Notes: generated by a model not told the origin, from the letters alone. Shown: positions 37,760 to 50,100, counted from the first letter of the stretch. The stretch is 64,000 bases of DNA from an uncultured Paracoccaceae bacterium (GCA_943787985.1 CALSOO010000002.1:124001-188000); one strand, 5' to 3'. A program made the numbers and translations.

Positions 37760-38009
37760 GTCGCGACCTGCCTTGCGTGATCATGATCCGCACCACAAAC
37801 GTGGATGGCACCGCGCACACCATCACCACGATGAAAGCCGCGTAGCCCCATGTCAGGATCGCCAAAAACCAAAGCGTGCAAAGGGTGAAGAGGAAATTGT
37901 AGATATTATCCTTATCGCGCTAGATGACCTCGCGCAGCATCCGTCCCAAGGCGGGAACGCGGACCAGGATCCGCTCTGGCAAACTGGGGTTGATTGAAGT
38001 GTCTGACAT
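37760..38009 (-). pseudogene. Small membrane protein gene with in-frame TAG
   Basis: Starting with MSDTSINPSLPERILVRVPA at 38009, the frame meets a TAG at 37920-37922 after 29 codons and then continues as DKDNIYNFLF and a hydrophobic helix (WFLAILTWGYAAFIVVMVCA). The two parts read naturally as one small membrane protein, with the TAG replacing perhaps a GAG. The C-terminal end is not clear because the frame runs on into the convergent Hint gene. It is either a decayed gene or a sequence error, and the family is unknown. Apart from this, the 375 bases between the Hint gene and uvrA hold nothing I can identify. Confidence 0.4.
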
Positions 38010-38132
38010 GGTCCGCACCCGTGGTGTTGGGGAACAGATTTGGGGGTCGAAGGCTTCATACCAAGCAACATACTGAACCAAATCAGTGGGGTTTGCGGAA
38101 AATACAGGCCAATTGGACCCGCTGCGCCGCGA

Positions 38133-40988
38133 TTACTCTGCCGCGACGCGCTTGGGTTTCAGCATGGCCTTGAGGTAGTGCCCTGTGTAGCTTTCTTTTA
38201 CTTTGGCCACCTGTTCGGGCGTGCCTTTGGCGACCACAGTGCCACCGCCATCGCCCCCCTCAGGGCCGATATCAATGATGTAATCCGCTGTTTTCACCAC
38301 ATCGAGGTTGTGCTCGATCACAATGACCGAGTTCCCCTGATCCACCAATTCGTGCAACACGTCCAACAACTTACGCACGTCTTCAAAATGCAGGCCGGTT
38401 GTGGGCTCGTCCAGAATATACAGCGTGCGTCCCGTGGATCGCTTGGCCAGTTCTTTGGAGAGTTTCACCCGCTGTGCTTCCCCGCCTGACAGGGTCGTGG
38501 CTTGTTGGCCGACCTTGATATAGCCCAAGCCAACGCGCATCAACGCGTCCATCTTTTCGCGGATCGAAGGCACCGCCGTGAAGAAGGTTTGCGCGTCCTC
38601 CACGGTCATGCCCAAGACATCCGCGATGGATTTGCCCTTGAATTTGATCTCCAGAGTTTCGCGGTTGTAGCGCGCGCCTTTGCAGGTTTCACATTCCACG
38701 TAAACGTCGGGCAAAAAGTGCATTTCGATCTTGATCACACCGTCGCCCTGACAGGCCTCACACCGCCCGCCTTTGACGTTGAACGAAACCGCCCCGGCTT
38801 GTATCCGCGCGCCTTGGATTCAGGCAAGCCTGCAAACCAGTCGCGGATCGGGGTGAAGGCCCCTGTGTAGGTCGCAGGGTTAGAGCGCGGCGTGCGCCCG
38901 ATGGCGCGTTGGTCAATGTCGATGACCTTGTCCAGAATGCTCCAGACCCTTGATCGTCTCACAAGGGCGCCGGCGTCTGGCGCGCACCGTTCAGCGTCAT
39001 CGAAGCGGTTTTGAACAAGTGTCTCGATCGTGAGTGTGGATTTGCCGCCGCCCGACACACCCGTGACGCAGACGAACTTGCCCCAGTGGGAAATCTACCG
39101 TGACGTTCTTGCAGGTTGTTGCCGGTCGCTTTACCACTGTCAGGACTTCTTTTTGCCTTTGCGCCGTTCTTCGGGACCGCGATTTCTCGCTCGCCCGTCA
39201 AATACTGGCCCGTCAGCGAATTGGGGTCATGGCCACATGCTCGGGGGTGCCGTGGCTGACCACCCGACCGCCGTGCACACCGGCGCCCGGCCCAATGTCG
39301 AAGACATAATCCGCCTCGCGAATGGCTTCTTCGTCATGCTCCACCACGATCACGGTGTTGCCCTGATCGCGCAGGTTTTTGAGGGTGCGCAACAGGCGGT
39401 CGTTGTCACGTTGGTGCAAGCCGATGGAGGGCTCGTCCAAGCACATACAAGAACCCCGTCAGGCCCGACCCGATCTGGGAGGCCAGACGAATGCGTTGGC
39501 TTTCCCCCCACTAGCGTGCCGACTTGACGGGACAGCGTAAGGTACTCAATCCCACGTTATTCAGGAATCCAAGGCGTTCGCGAATTTCCTTCAGAGATCG
39601 CTCTTGCGATTCGTTTTTCTGAACGCTCAGAGCTCTGGAACGGTTTCGCACCACGCGTGCGCTTCGCGATCGACATTTGACGACCTGCCCTAGCGTGCTA
39701 GCCCGTGCGATCTTTACCGCCAATGCTTCGGCGCGCAGACGGTAGCCTCGCACACGCCGCATGCCGGTTGTTCTGGTAGCGCTCGAATTCTTCACGGATC
39801 CAGTTGCTGATCCGTCTCGCGGTAGCGGCGTTCCATGTTGGGATGACGCCCTCAAAGACACGCGTGACCTGATAGACCCGCCCGCCTTCGTCGTAGCGAA
39901 ACGGGATTTCATCGTCGCCAGAGCCGTGCAAGAACACCTGCTTGCACATGCGCTGGCAGGTCTTTCCACTTGGCGTTTCTGGTCAAATTCGTAGTGTTTT
40001 GCGATGGCCTCGATGGTTTGTAGAAATACGGGACTTTGCCTTTGCGCCAAGGGGCCAATGCCCCGTCATAGATTTTCAGGTCTCGTCAGGCACCACAAGG
40101 CGTTCGTCAAAGAACAGCTCCATTCCCAAGCCGTCACAATCGGGCAGGCCCCAAACGGCGCGTTGAACGAGAACAGGCGCGGTTCGATTTCGGGATGGTG
40201 AAGCCACTGACACGGGCACGCGAATTTTTCGGAAAAGTGTAATGCGCTCCGGCTCGCCCTCAGAGGGCGCGGTTTCCAGATCGCGATCCCGTCCGCCAAG
40301 GTCGAGCGCGGTGCGCAAGCTGTCGGCCAGCCGCGTTTCCAGCCCTTCGCGCACGACGATCCGGTCAACGACGACGTCGATGTCATGGCGGAACTTCTTG
40401 TCCAGTGTTGGTGGCTCGTCCAGATCATAGAAACTCGCCGTCCACTTTGACGCGCTGAAAGCCTTGCTTGCGCAGCTCTATGAATTCTTTGCGATATTCG
40501 CCTTTGCGGTCGCGGATGATCGGGGCCAGCAGATAGGCGCGCGTCCCCTCCTCCATCGCCATGATCGCGGTCCACCATGTCCTGCACCTGTTGCGCCTCG
40601 ATCGGTTTGCCGGTGGCGGGGGAATAGGGCGTGCCGACGCGCGCAAACAGCAGGCGCATGTAGTCGTAAATCTCGGTCACGGTGCCCACCGTCGAACGCG
40701 GGTTTTTGGACGTGGTTTTCTGTTCAATCGAGATCGCCGGGACAGGCCAGAGATGTGATCCACATCAGGTTTCTGCATCATATCAAGGAATTGGCGCGCA
40801 TAGGCCGACAGGCTTTCGACATAGCGGCGCTGCCCTTCGGCATAGATCGTGTCAAACGCGAGGCTCGATTTTCCAGAGCCCGACAGCCCCGTGATCACCA
40901 CCAACTGGTCCCGCGGAATGTCCACGTCGATGGTTTTCAGATTATGCTCGCGCGCGCCGCGCACTTCGATGTTTTTCAGCTCAGCCAT
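38133..40988 (-). pseudogene. uvrA: uvrA, excinuclease ABC subunit A (many frameshifts)
   Basis: The start [18 protein letters not shown] and first Walker [10 protein letters not shown] are intact (40677-40988), as are the last 200 residues with [15 protein letters not shown] and [12 protein letters not shown] (38133-38738). Between them the protein is readable only by switching frames: [68 protein letters not shown]. Indels include CCCC to CCC near 40,745, an extra base at 40566 and TTTT to TTT near 38,785. The span is 952 codons exactly, the usual UvrA length, so the indels cancel. UvrA recognises damage in nucleotide excision repair; loss would be costly, so error is likelier than decay. 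Confidence 0.88.
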
Positions 40989-41067
40989 CAGATGCCCCTA
41001 GATTTTGATTACACATAGGCGTCTGCGCGGGATTCTCCAATGGAAAAATGAGAACAAGAGTAGAACA

Positions 41068-42219
41068 TTATGTGGATCGCAATCGTGCCAACACCAAATG
41101 TACGATCAACCCTGCCATGAGCGCCCCTCCGACAAACAGCGGAAGTGCTGTGTACCCGAACGCGAGCAGCCCCGCCACCATCACCGGTGTCCCAAGCGTA
41201 TTGCCCAGATTGCCCATCTGCGCCATGGCCCCGTTGGCTTGCGCTTGCGTTTCGGGCGTTTCGTTGAGCTGTGGCACGGCTGCAAAGCTGGCCCCCTGAA
41301 CGAGCCCCAATGTTGCGGCCAAGGTCAGGCAGGCCCACGGATCCCCCGGACTGGCCCACAGCCAAACCATCGCCAGCGCACTGCTTGCAAACCCCGAAAT
41401 CGTCACCTGAATGGCCGTGAGACTGCGCAACATGACCACCCCAAGCGTCATGGAACTGACGATAGAGGCCAGCGGCATCGCCCCCATGACCAGCGCGCGG
41501 TGATCGTCGGCAAGGTAGGGCGGCATCACCGTGAGCACCGACACAAAACAGAACGTATAAAACAGCCACCCGATGCCCGGCGCGGCAATATGCGCAGAGC
41601 GGTAGATGGCGGCGTGGCTTTTCAACATTTTGAGGAACGAGAACCGGTCAGTGGGCGCCGTGTCTGGCAAGGATTGCAATACCCGCGCCAAAATCACTGC
41701 AAAAACAGCCATATAGAGGCTGTGCGCCCAAAAGAGAGCGCCAACGCCATACGCCTCGACCAATGGCAATCCGCCCCATGTGAGCAGCGCAAAAGCCACG
41801 CCAAAGAACGTCCCCCAGAGTGTCAGGGTAAAGCCGCGATGATGCGGCGCGCTGATTTGCGCGATCAAAGTGGGGGCTGCGACCACCATCGCAAGGTGGG
41901 ACAACCCCTCGAGCGCGCGCAAAGCAAGGAACCACTCAAGCGGTGGTAAAAACCCTTGTAACAGCGAAATGCCCGCCCCCAGCCACAGTGCTGAAATCAG
42001 CGCCCGCCGGTAGCGGATGCGGGCCACGACGATGCCGGCGGCAACCCCGAACACAATCCCGATCAACCCGACGAGAGAGACAGCCCACCCCAGCGACGCA
42101 CCGGCATCGGGGTAAATCTGTGGCAACTGGTCAAACACCACACTGACCTTGGCGTATTGTGCCGCTGCCCCAAGGCCCGCGCCCCAAAGCAAAAAGACCC
42201 GCGAGAAGGACGTCGACAT
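41068..42219 (-). CDS. MFS transporter
   Basis: A 383-residue major facilitator protein with about twelve hydrophobic segments and small charged loops (ARIRYRRALIS between early helices). The ATG at 42219 (MSTSFSRVF) is preferred; a GTG at 42225 would add two residues. No specific substrate signature is visible. It is transcribed toward uvrA and follows lpd with a 250-base gap on the same strand. Confidence 0.85.
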   Translation of the reverse strand: MSTSFSRVFLLWGAGLGAAAQYAKVSVVFDQLPQIYPDAGASLGWAVSLVGLIGIVFGVAAGIVVARIRYRRALISALWLGAGISLLQGFLPPLEWFLALRALEGLSHLAMVVAAPTLIAQISAPHHRGFTLTLWGTFFGVAFALLTWGGLPLVEAYGVGALFWAHSLYMAVFAVILARVLQSLPDTAPTDRFSFLKMLKSHAAIYRSAHIAAPGIGWLFYTFCFVSVLTVMPPYLADDHRALVMGAMPLASIVSSMTLGVVMLRSLTAIQVTISGFASSALAMVWLWASPGDPWACLTLAATLGLVQGASFAAVPQLNETPETQAQANGAMAQMGNLGNTLGTPVMVAGLLAFGYTALPLFVGGALMAGLIVHLVLARLRST

Positions 42220-42478
42220 TGGCACGTGCTTTCTATTGAGGATTTGTGAAACCGTCTCAGAACGCGGTGCAAAGGGAAAGCCCGATGTGGCGATCCAAGA
42301 TCAGACTGTTGCCGCCACCTGCGTGGTGGCGTGCGCTTTGGTGCGCGCCGGGACCATGGCCCACGGGGCGATGCCGCCGTTTCCGAACGATAACCGCGCC
42401 ACACCCTGCAATTGGCACAGGACACGTGCAGCGCCGTGCGTTTCGGCCACCTGTCCCAAACCACGCCCCCGCATGTGT

Positions 42479-43873
42479 TTACATGTGGATGACGCGGTCA
42501 TAGGCATCCAGCACACTTTCGTGCATCATTTCGGACAGCGTCGGATGCGGGAAGACCGTGTTCATCAGGTCTTCTTCCGTGGTTTCAAGCTGGCGGCCCA
42601 CGACGTAGCCCTGGATCAGCTCGGTCACTTCGGCGCCGATCATGTGCGCGCCCAGCAGCTCGCCGGTTTTGGCGTCAAAGACGGTTTTGATCATGCCTTC
42701 GGGTTCGCCCAAGCGCGATCGCCTTGCCGTTGCCGATGAACGGGAAGCGGCCGACTTTGATCGTATAGCCCAGTTCCTTGGCTTTGGCTTCGGTATAGCC
42801 GACCGACGCAACCTGCGGGTGGCAATAGGTGCAGCCTGCGATGCTTTCGGGTTTGACGGGGTGCGCGTGTTTGCCCGCAATCAGCTCCGCGACCATGACG
42901 CCCTCGTGGCTGGCTTTGTGCGCAAGCCATGGGCGCCCGCGATGTCGCCGATGGCATAAAGCCCGTCGACGCCCGTGCGGCAATATTCGTCCGTGATCAC
43001 ATGGGTGCGGTCGATCTTGACGCCCAGTTCCTCAAGCCCCAGCCCTTCGACGTTGCCCACAATCCCGACAGCCGAGATAACCGTGTCAAACTCCATCTTT
43101 TCGATCTTGCCGTCTTCTTCGATATGCGCTGTCACTTTGTCCTTGCCGCGATCAAGCTGTTTGACCATGGCCTTTTGCATGATTTTCATGCCCTGTTTCT
43201 CGAACGACTTCTTGGCAAAGGCCGAAATTTCGGCGTCTTCAACCGGCAAGACCCGGTCCATGACTTCGACCACGGTCGTGTCCGCACCAAGCGTGTTGTA
43301 GAAGCTGGCAAATTCGATGCCGATCGCGCCAGACCCGATGACCAGCAGCTTTTTGGGCATGCGTTTCGGCGTCAGCGCGTGTTTGTAGGTCCAGACCAGT
43401 TGCCATCCGCCTCAAGCCCCGGCAGTTCGCGCGCCCGCGCGCCTGTGGCGAGGACGATGTTCTTGGCGCTCAGCTCTTCGATGCCCTTTTCGTCTGTGAC
43501 TCTGACCTTGCCCTTGGCGGGGAGGGTGGCGGCGCCCATATAGACGGTCACTCTTGTTCTTTTTCATCAAGTGGCCGATGCCACCCGACAGTTGCCCCGC
43601 AACCTGCCGCGAGCGTTTCACAACCGCGTCGAGATCATAGCCGATGCCATCAGCTTTCAGGCCGAATTCCTTGGCGCGGTGCATGAGGTGGAACACTTCG
43701 GAGGAGCGCAACATCGCTTTGGTCGGGATGCAGCCCCAGTTCAGGCAGATGCCGCCCAGATGCTCGCGTTCGACGATTGCGACCTTCATGCCCAATTGCG
43801 CGCCGCGGATGGCTGCCACGTAGCCGCCTGGCCCTGCCCCAATCACGATAAGATCATAAGAGTTCGTTGCCAT
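42479..43873 (-). pseudogene. lpd: lpd, dihydrolipoyl dehydrogenase E3 (four balanced frameshifts)
   Basis: The E3 flavoprotein of the pyruvate dehydrogenase complex. The start MATNSYDLIVIGAGPGGYVA at 43873 follows GAGGA; the redox disulfide is in CLNWGCIPTK, the NAD motif is VIGSGAIGIEFASFY, and the C-terminal dimer interface HPTLSEMMHESVLDA ends the gene. Four indels are visible: an extra base near 43,552, AAA to AA near 43,390, GG to G near 42,928 and GG to GGG near 42,712. They sum to zero and the span is 465 codons, the usual length. An operator shared with pdhA lies 29 bases upstream of the start. Confidence 0.88.
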
Positions 43874-43895
43874 TGTACAGTCCTCAGTCGCAGCC

Positions 43896-43927
43896 AAAAA
43901 TATAGTTTAGTGTTAAACTATATTTTT
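43896..43927 (-). promoter_or_regulatory. Operator-like palindrome in the lpd promoter, shared with pdhA
   Basis: Perfect 14-bp arms AAAAATATAGTTTA / TAAACTATATTTTT around GTGT. On the lpd strand its core reads TAGTTTAACACTAAACTA (43903-43920), identical in sequence and orientation to the site before pdhA. It overlaps a candidate -10 element (TATAGT, 43917-43922), 18 bases after a possible -35 TTGCCC (43941-43946), so a bound protein would likely block transcription. The regulator is unknown. Confidence 0.75.
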
Positions 43928-44032
43928 CTACCACGCAATCGGGCAAGAGCGCGACATTTGCGCCCTGCGTGACTTGTGCATATAAACCTATTGTTTCTAA
44001 CCCGTTAACACGTCCCCTGTACCGGAAAATGG

Positions 44033-44620
44033 TCAGGCAGCCTCGCTGGCCTGCTGCAACCCGCGCAGCGTGCTCGCATAGCCGCCTGCTGCAAGGTACG
44101 CTTGTTCTTGCGCCGTAGATGTGCGCCCCAAAGCGGCGTTGCGGTAAGGAAACCTGCCAAACTGGCGGATCACTTCGCGGTGCGCACGGGCGTGCATCAA
44201 CGTTGACTCCCGTCCCATCGGCATGCGTTCACACACAAGACGCACACAGCGGTCCTGATCGCAGGCGTTTTCGGAATGCATCAAAGGCAGGTAAAAGAAC
44301 TGGCGCGCAGGCTCGTCGATTTTCATGTCCCAGCCTTTGGAGATCGCGGACTTTGCCGCTGACACGCCAAGCCTGTCGGATGCAAAGGCCTTGCCAGTGT
44401 CGCGGAACATGTTGCGCGGAAGTTGATCCGTGAGGATACAATAGGCCAGCACACCGGACGGATAGGTCAACCACAGCGAGAATTTGCCCTCGGTCGCCCC
44501 CTGCCATGTGTCCAGAAAGCGGTCCCGGATCATCTGATCCAATCCCTCGTCCTGTTTGTACCAATCACCCGGCTGCAACTCATCCAGCCAAAACTTCAAA
44601 ACCTCTTCAGGCGCGACCAT
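44033..44620 (-). CDS. DUF924 family protein
   Basis: A 195-residue soluble helical protein of the DUF924 (COG3803) family. The conserved N-terminal VLKFWLDELQP, the LTDQLPRNMFRDTGKAFASD motif, and FYLPLMHSE...FGRFPYRNAALGR are visible. It is often annotated as TPR-like; no enzymatic function is established to my knowledge. It is a single gene with a 150-base upstream gap to the next minus-strand gene. Confidence 0.9.
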   Translation of the reverse strand: MVAPEEVLKFWLDELQPGDWYKQDEGLDQMIRDRFLDTWQGATEGKFSLWLTYPSGVLAYCILTDQLPRNMFRDTGKAFASDRLGVSAAKSAISKGWDMKIDEPARQFFYLPLMHSENACDQDRCVRLVCERMPMGRESTLMHARAHREVIRQFGRFPYRNAALGRTSTAQEQAYLAAGGYASTLRGLQQASEAA

Positions 44621-44708
44621 GGTTTTTCTCCCGTTCCCACAGCGAATATGTAGACCCTACCCCAGTCGTTTTAAAGCGCCACTCACGAATTACGTCAGAG
44701 CCGACACA

Positions 44709-45977
44709 TTATGCTGCTTCTTCGTTGTTTTCATCCTCAAGTTCCGTCTCGATGGCGTATTCTTGCGCAATTTCAACGCCAACCGCCGTCATGGCAGTCT
44801 GGGACATCGCGACATAGCTGCCGGTTTCTTCCACGGGCAAGGACGAGCGCTGCGTGGTCCGGTACAGCGTGTAGGCAATGAGCGCGACGAACAACACGCA
44901 GGTGAACATAAAGAACCCCGACGGCCCGTAGACTTGCATCATCCACCCCGTGATCAGCGGCCCCGAAATCGCCCCCAAGCCGTTCACAAACACCAACCCC
45001 CCGGAGGCGGCGGCCATGTCGTCGTGCTCGAGGTAGTCGTTGGTATGCGCGAGCAATAGGGAATAGAGCGGGTTGGACATTCCCCCCATCAAAAAGGCGG
45101 ACACCAGCAGCATGTTGAAATCCCCCCCCAACACCATCCCGATGATCGAGCCAACAAGCCCGATGGCCGCAACCGCAGCCACCAGCACCCGCCGGTCCAT
45201 GCGGTCGGACAACCACCCGATGGGATATTGCGCGATCACCGCCCCCACAAAGAATGTCGCCACAAAGGTAGAGATTTGCACAACGCTCAGCCCCGCTTCG
45301 GCGCCGTAAACCGCTGACATCCCGAACTGCGCGGCAAAGATTCCGCCCAGCAAAAACATCCCGACCACACCCACAGGTGATACTTTGAACAAATCCCGCA
45401 AGCTCATCGGTTTGGTGGTGTCAAAGGCTGGGGTGGGGCTGATTGAAAGCAAAATCGGCGTGATAGCGAGGCTCACAAGGATCGAAGGGATCACGAACAG
45501 CACGTAGCCGGACGGATCGGCGGTCACCATCAACAACTGGGATATAACGATCCCCAAAGTTTGCACGATCATATACAGCGACAGCGCCTGTCCGCGTGTC
45601 TCGTTGGAGGCCGCATCGTTCAGCCAGCTTTCTGCCGTCACATACACCGCCGAAAAGCAGAACCCGATCAGCACCCGCCCGAATATCCAGACCCCGATAT
45701 TGGTGAGCGTCGGATACAGGATCATCACCGCCGAAATCAACGAGGCAAGTGCCGCAAACACCCGCACGTGCCCGACCCGCCGGATCATTCCGGGTGCCAT
45801 GCGCGACCCCCCGAGGAACCCGAGAAAATAGGCAGACATCACCATCGACATCGCAAAGGTGTCGAACCCTTCGATTTCTCCACGGATCCCCAACAGCGAA
45901 CTTTGCATCCCGTTGCCGATCATCAGCAACCCCATGCCCAACAATAGCGCCCATGCGCTGGAAAGTACCTGAATCAT
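44709..45977 (-). CDS. MFS transporter, YcaD-like
   Basis: A 422-residue major facilitator with about twelve helices. Motifs include GFCFSAVYVTAESWLND and YPIGWLSDRMDRR (the loop 2-3 type GXXXDRXXRR signature repeated in the second half), as in YcaD and related drug-exporter-like carriers. The start MIQVLSSAW at 45977 is preferred over an upstream GC-rich extension. A charged tail (ETELEDENNEEAA) ends the protein. The substrate is unknown. Confidence 0.86.
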   Translation of the reverse strand: MIQVLSSAWALLLGMGLLMIGNGMQSSLLGIRGEIEGFDTFAMSMVMSAYFLGFLGGSRMAPGMIRRVGHVRVFAALASLISAVMILYPTLTNIGVWIFGRVLIGFCFSAVYVTAESWLNDAASNETRGQALSLYMIVQTLGIVISQLLMVTADPSGYVLFVIPSILVSLAITPILLSISPTPAFDTTKPMSLRDLFKVSPVGVVGMFLLGGIFAAQFGMSAVYGAEAGLSVVQISTFVATFFVGAVIAQYPIGWLSDRMDRRVLVAAVAAIGLVGSIIGMVLGGDFNMLLVSAFLMGGMSNPLYSLLLAHTNDYLEHDDMAAASGGLVFVNGLGAISGPLITGWMMQVYGPSGFFMFTCVLFVALIAYTLYRTTQRSSLPVEETGSYVAMSQTAMTAVGVEIAQEYAIETELEDENNEEAA

Positions 45978-46075
45978 CGTCTTGCTCCAAAGCGATATCC
46001 CCCAGCCGTGCCATAGCAACGCGTTGGGGTCGGACCTGTCTGCGACACAGGGTGGGTCGTATTTGTCTGTAAAAT

Positions 46076-47131
46076 CTAACCCTGCTGCGGCAGCAGGAGC
46101 GAGGAATCACCGTATGAAAAGAAACGGTATCTCTTCTCTATGGCATGGGCGTAAATGTTTCGTATAGCGTCCTGCCCCATCAGTGCCGAAACCAGCATCA
46201 TCAAGGTGGATTTGGGCAGGTGGAAATTGGTCATCAAACCGTCCGCCACGCGAAACCGGAAACCGGGGTAGATAAAGATGTCAGTGTCCCCTTCCCAGGC
46301 TTGCAATGTGCCGCTTTGCGCCGCCGTTTCGATCAGCCGCAGTGCAGTTGTCCCCACAGGGATCACCCGCCCCCCCGCCGCTTTGGTGGCGCGGATGTCT
46401 TGCACCGCTTGCGCATCCACGCGTCCCCATTCCGCATGCATTTTGTGGCTGAGCACGTCATCGACCTTGACCGGCAGGAACGTCCCGGCCCCGACGTGTA
46501 AGGTCACATGGGAAAACTGCACGCCCATCTCGGCCAAGGCCTGCAACAGCTCTGTGTCGAAATGCAGCGACGCCGTGGGGGCTGCAACCGCCCCTGCGTT
46601 TTTGGCGAACACCGTCTGATAATCGATGTGGTCTTGCGCGTCTGCAGGCCGTTTTGCCGCGATATAGGGGGGCAAAGGCATCGCCCCCGCCTGTGCCAGC
46701 GCCGCGTCAAAATCATCGCCGCGCAGGTTGAACAGCAAGTGTCCTTGCCCGTCTGCCGTGCCCGTCAGCGTCGCGCACAAATCATCGGAAAACCGGACCT
46801 CTTCGCCCGGCTTCACCTTTTTCAGCGGCTTGATCAGCGCGGTCCACGTGCCATCCGCCTGCGGCTCCAACAGCGTCACGTCGATGCGCGCCTCTGTGTG
46901 CCCTTGGGCGGAATGGCGCGCGCGCACGCCGGAGAGCCGCGCCGGGATGACCCGCGTGTCGTTCAGCACCAAACGGTCCCCCGCCCGCACCCAATGTGTC
47001 AGGTCGTGCACGATGCTGTCGGTCAGTTGCGCCCCTTGCGCCACCAGCAGCCGTGCAGAACTGCGCGGCACCGCAGGGCGGGTCGCGATCAGGTCTTCGG
47101 GCAGGTGGAAATCAAAATCACTCAGGTGCAT
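46076..47131 (-). CDS. queA: S-adenosylmethionine:tRNA ribosyltransferase-isomerase
   Basis: A 351-residue QueA, which transfers and isomerises the ribose of SAM onto preQ1 in tRNA, giving epoxyqueuosine. The conserved start [44 protein letters not shown] and [17 protein letters not shown]-like end segment ([19 protein letters not shown]) are all present. It is complete, 41 bases downstream of the large AsmA-like gene and probably in its operon. Confidence 0.94.
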   Translation of the reverse strand: MHLSDFDFHLPEDLIATRPAVPRSSARLLVAQGAQLTDSIVHDLTHWVRAGDRLVLNDTRVIPARLSGVRARHSAQGHTEARIDVTLLEPQADGTWTALIKPLKKVKPGEEVRFSDDLCATLTGTADGQGHLLFNLRGDDFDAALAQAGAMPLPPYIAAKRPADAQDHIDYQTVFAKNAGAVAAPTASLHFDTELLQALAEMGVQFSHVTLHVGAGTFLPVKVDDVLSHKMHAEWGRVDAQAVQDIRATKAAGGRVIPVGTTALRLIETAAQSGTLQAWEGDTDIFIYPGFRFRVADGLMTNFHLPKSTLMMLVSALMGQDAIRNIYAHAIEKRYRFFSYGDSSLLLPQQG

Positions 47132-47172
47132 GCGCGCCCTTTAGGACACTGCGCCGCCCACCTCAAGAGGGC

Positions 47173-50100
47173 TTAACGCGTGGCCCCCTCAAGGTCTCTG
47201 TCGCGCACGGGCGCTGGTGTGGGGGCTTGCCCGTCGACTGTGGGTGCAGGCCCACGGAAAATATTGCGGAACATCCCCGGTGTGAGGGCCGACAGCGGGT
47301 TGACCTGTACCTTGGGACTTTTGGCATCCCCCGACAGGGTGTAATTAAAGCCGATCAGCCCTTCGCCTTTGCGCGTCAGGATGCTGCCGATCCCGTTGAG
47401 CAGATAAATCGGAGAGACCACGCCCCGCATGTCCAAGCGCCCCGTATCCACCGCATAGATGCCGTCCATCGAGATCCCCATTGAAGGGCCGACCGCGCTC
47501 CCTTGGGTCAGGGTCATTGTTGACGGGGTCAGACGAAACGCCGCCTCGACCGAGTTGAAGTGGATGCCGGAGCCGCCCAATTGCTCAAGCAGCCCCACGA
47601 TAGACAGCGCGTTGAGCAAGGCGGCGATGGCAGGTGCATCCTGAATACGGGTGCTTTTCACATCCAGCTTGCCGTCAAACGCCCCGTCCTTGCCCACAGG
47701 CAACAAAGTCAGGGACAAACTGCCCCCCCGCGCCTGTTTCAACACGCCTGCAGAGGCAAAAATATTGCCCGCATCATCCCCTTGAACCCGCACGGCACTG
47801 CGCCCGTTTTGCGGCAGAACTTGCCCTTTGATGGCGGCCCCGCCGTTGACGCGGCCTGTAAAACTGCCATCAAGCCCGCCTTGGGTTTTGAAGCTGCCCT
47901 GCATGCCTGTCAGGGCAATGGAGTCCGTGATTTGCAAGCGGTCCAACGCCAGAGTGACCGGCCCGCTTTGCCCGCCGCCCCCACCGCCGCCACTTCCGAA
48001 AGCGGCCGTGCGCAAGTCCAGCGTGCCGCCGGTGACGTCAATGCGCACAGGCGCGTTTTGCCCTTGCCCCACAAGAGATACAGGCGCGTTGAGCCATTGC
48101 CCGACCCGCACCCGATCAAAGGTGACACGGTCCAGCCCGCCATTCGCTTTGAGCCGCACTGTGCCCGAGGCTGCCAGCCCCGGCGCATCGAGCACCAGTT
48201 GGTTCACCTGCACAGGGTTGCCAAGGGCCGCAGCCAGTTCAAGTTTGCCAACTGCATTGGCGCTTTTGGTCCAGCCGATGGGGGCCAAGGCCATCCGCAA
48301 CCCGCGCAAATTCGAGGTCAGGCGCAATTGCGGCGTGCCGCCGCGCGGCAGATCAACTGCAATCTGGGCAATCCCCTTGCCCGATACGGTTCCGGGGGGC
48401 AGGCCGATGTTAAACTGGTCAATGGTGCGTTCGGACAGTTCAACCGTGCCGCGCACTGTGCTGCCCGATCCGCCCTCGACCCCCAAAGGCTGCGCCCAGA
48501 CCGCATCAAAGGGAACCGAACCCAACCGCCCTTGTCCCCCGATTTCGACCCCGTCATTGCTGGCTTTGAGCGACAGGCGCTCGGAGGCAAGGGTTTGTCC
48601 GGGCACCAGTTGATCCGTTGTGACGTTTTGCAGCTGCCCTGCCACAGAATAGGCGATGTCCGATGTCTTAAGCCCCGCTTTGAGCGGCAAGGACACAGTG
48701 CCCTCCAACGCGGCGCGCCCGTCTGCCAGTGTCACCGGCAATCCGGCCTCGTCCATAACGTCAAGTGGCGCCAAATTCAGCAAGGACAGCGCCGCCGTGA
48801 CCGTTCCATTGGTGCGCAGGCGGGCCACTGCGGGCGGCCCCCCGCGTACCAAAATATCGGGGATGATAAAGGACGAGCCCGCCACATCGATCCGCCCCCC
48901 TTGCGGCGGCGTCACATGCCCGGAGTTCACGGCCACCACAAAGCGGTTGTCGATCATGCTGGCCTGTCCGCGCGCATTTTCGACCTGCGGCAGGTTCGGG
49001 CTGTAGCGCACGGTCGCTTCATCGTATTCAAAGCTGAAATAGGTGTTGATCGGTTGCTCTGGCGCGCCGCGCAAGGCGACGTCCAGATCGCTGAGCTTGC
49101 CCTTTTTGAGGTTCGCGACCAACCAGTTGCGCGTCGGCGCGGCGGCTTTGGCGGGCCAAAGTTCCAAGAGCCGCGCAGGTGTGATCGCATCCATTTGACC
49201 GTCAAGCGCGTAGCGCCACCCGTCCGCTTGCGCTGACAAACGCCCTGACACAGACAGCGCATTGTTCACGTCGCGGATTTGCATTTGCCCGAGGTGGATC
49301 GCAAACGGATCAAGGGTCAGGCGAAAATCCGCATCGGCCGCGGCCAGTTTGACAGGCGCGTCATACACTTCGAACGGGTTCAAGCTCAGATCCGTGAGCC
49401 GGAACTGCCCCACAAGGTCCTGAAGCACCCCGGTCTCAAGCCCGCCCAGAAAGGCGACCCCTTCTGCCCGTGCCGTCACCCATTTGCTGACAAGGGATAG
49501 TTCGGCGAAATCAATGGACTGCGTCTGCGGATCATAGCTGAAGTAGCTGCGCGCGCTGTCAAAGGGGATCGGCGTGGTTTCTTCGGTCGGCTGCAGCACC
49601 CCTGCCCCGATTTGCAACGTTGCGCTGAGCGGAGACAAAGCCCCGTCGCTGTCCACACCACTGCGCAAGGAGCCGGAGATTGGTGCCCGCAAAGCATCCA
49701 ACCACGCCAATGCAGGACTTTGGGTGGCCAGATCATGGGCGCGCACCCCGTTCACAATGGCGCCGAACTCGGCCTGTATGTCGCCCAACCGGCTGGCGTA
49801 GTTCACTTCCAGCGTCGCCACCTCCGCACCGCCACTGAGCAACGCCAAATCTGCGGAAAGATTTAGATCGGTGCCGTCACGGTCCAGACGCAGGCGCCCC
49901 CCGTCTACAACCCAGACCTCTCCGATCCGCTTGTCCTCATAGCGCAGCGTCAGCGCTTGCACATCGGCAGAGATCAACGTCGAAAGCGCTGGTTGCTCAA
50001 AGGCGCGGTCCAATTGCTCGATCAACTCGGGCAGCGTCGCCGCGGATTGCTGGGCTGACCCTGTCAGGTCCTCGCCCCCGCGCAGCGCCACGCTGCCATC

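Noticed and set aside
42301-42474. A 57-codon minus-strand frame just after lpd
   Set aside because: No ribosome site, no recognisable product and it lies in a region with many indels.
47560-49236. A 558-codon plus-strand frame opposite the AsmA-like gene
   Set aside because: It is an antisense shadow; the minus-strand gene is intact and recognisable.
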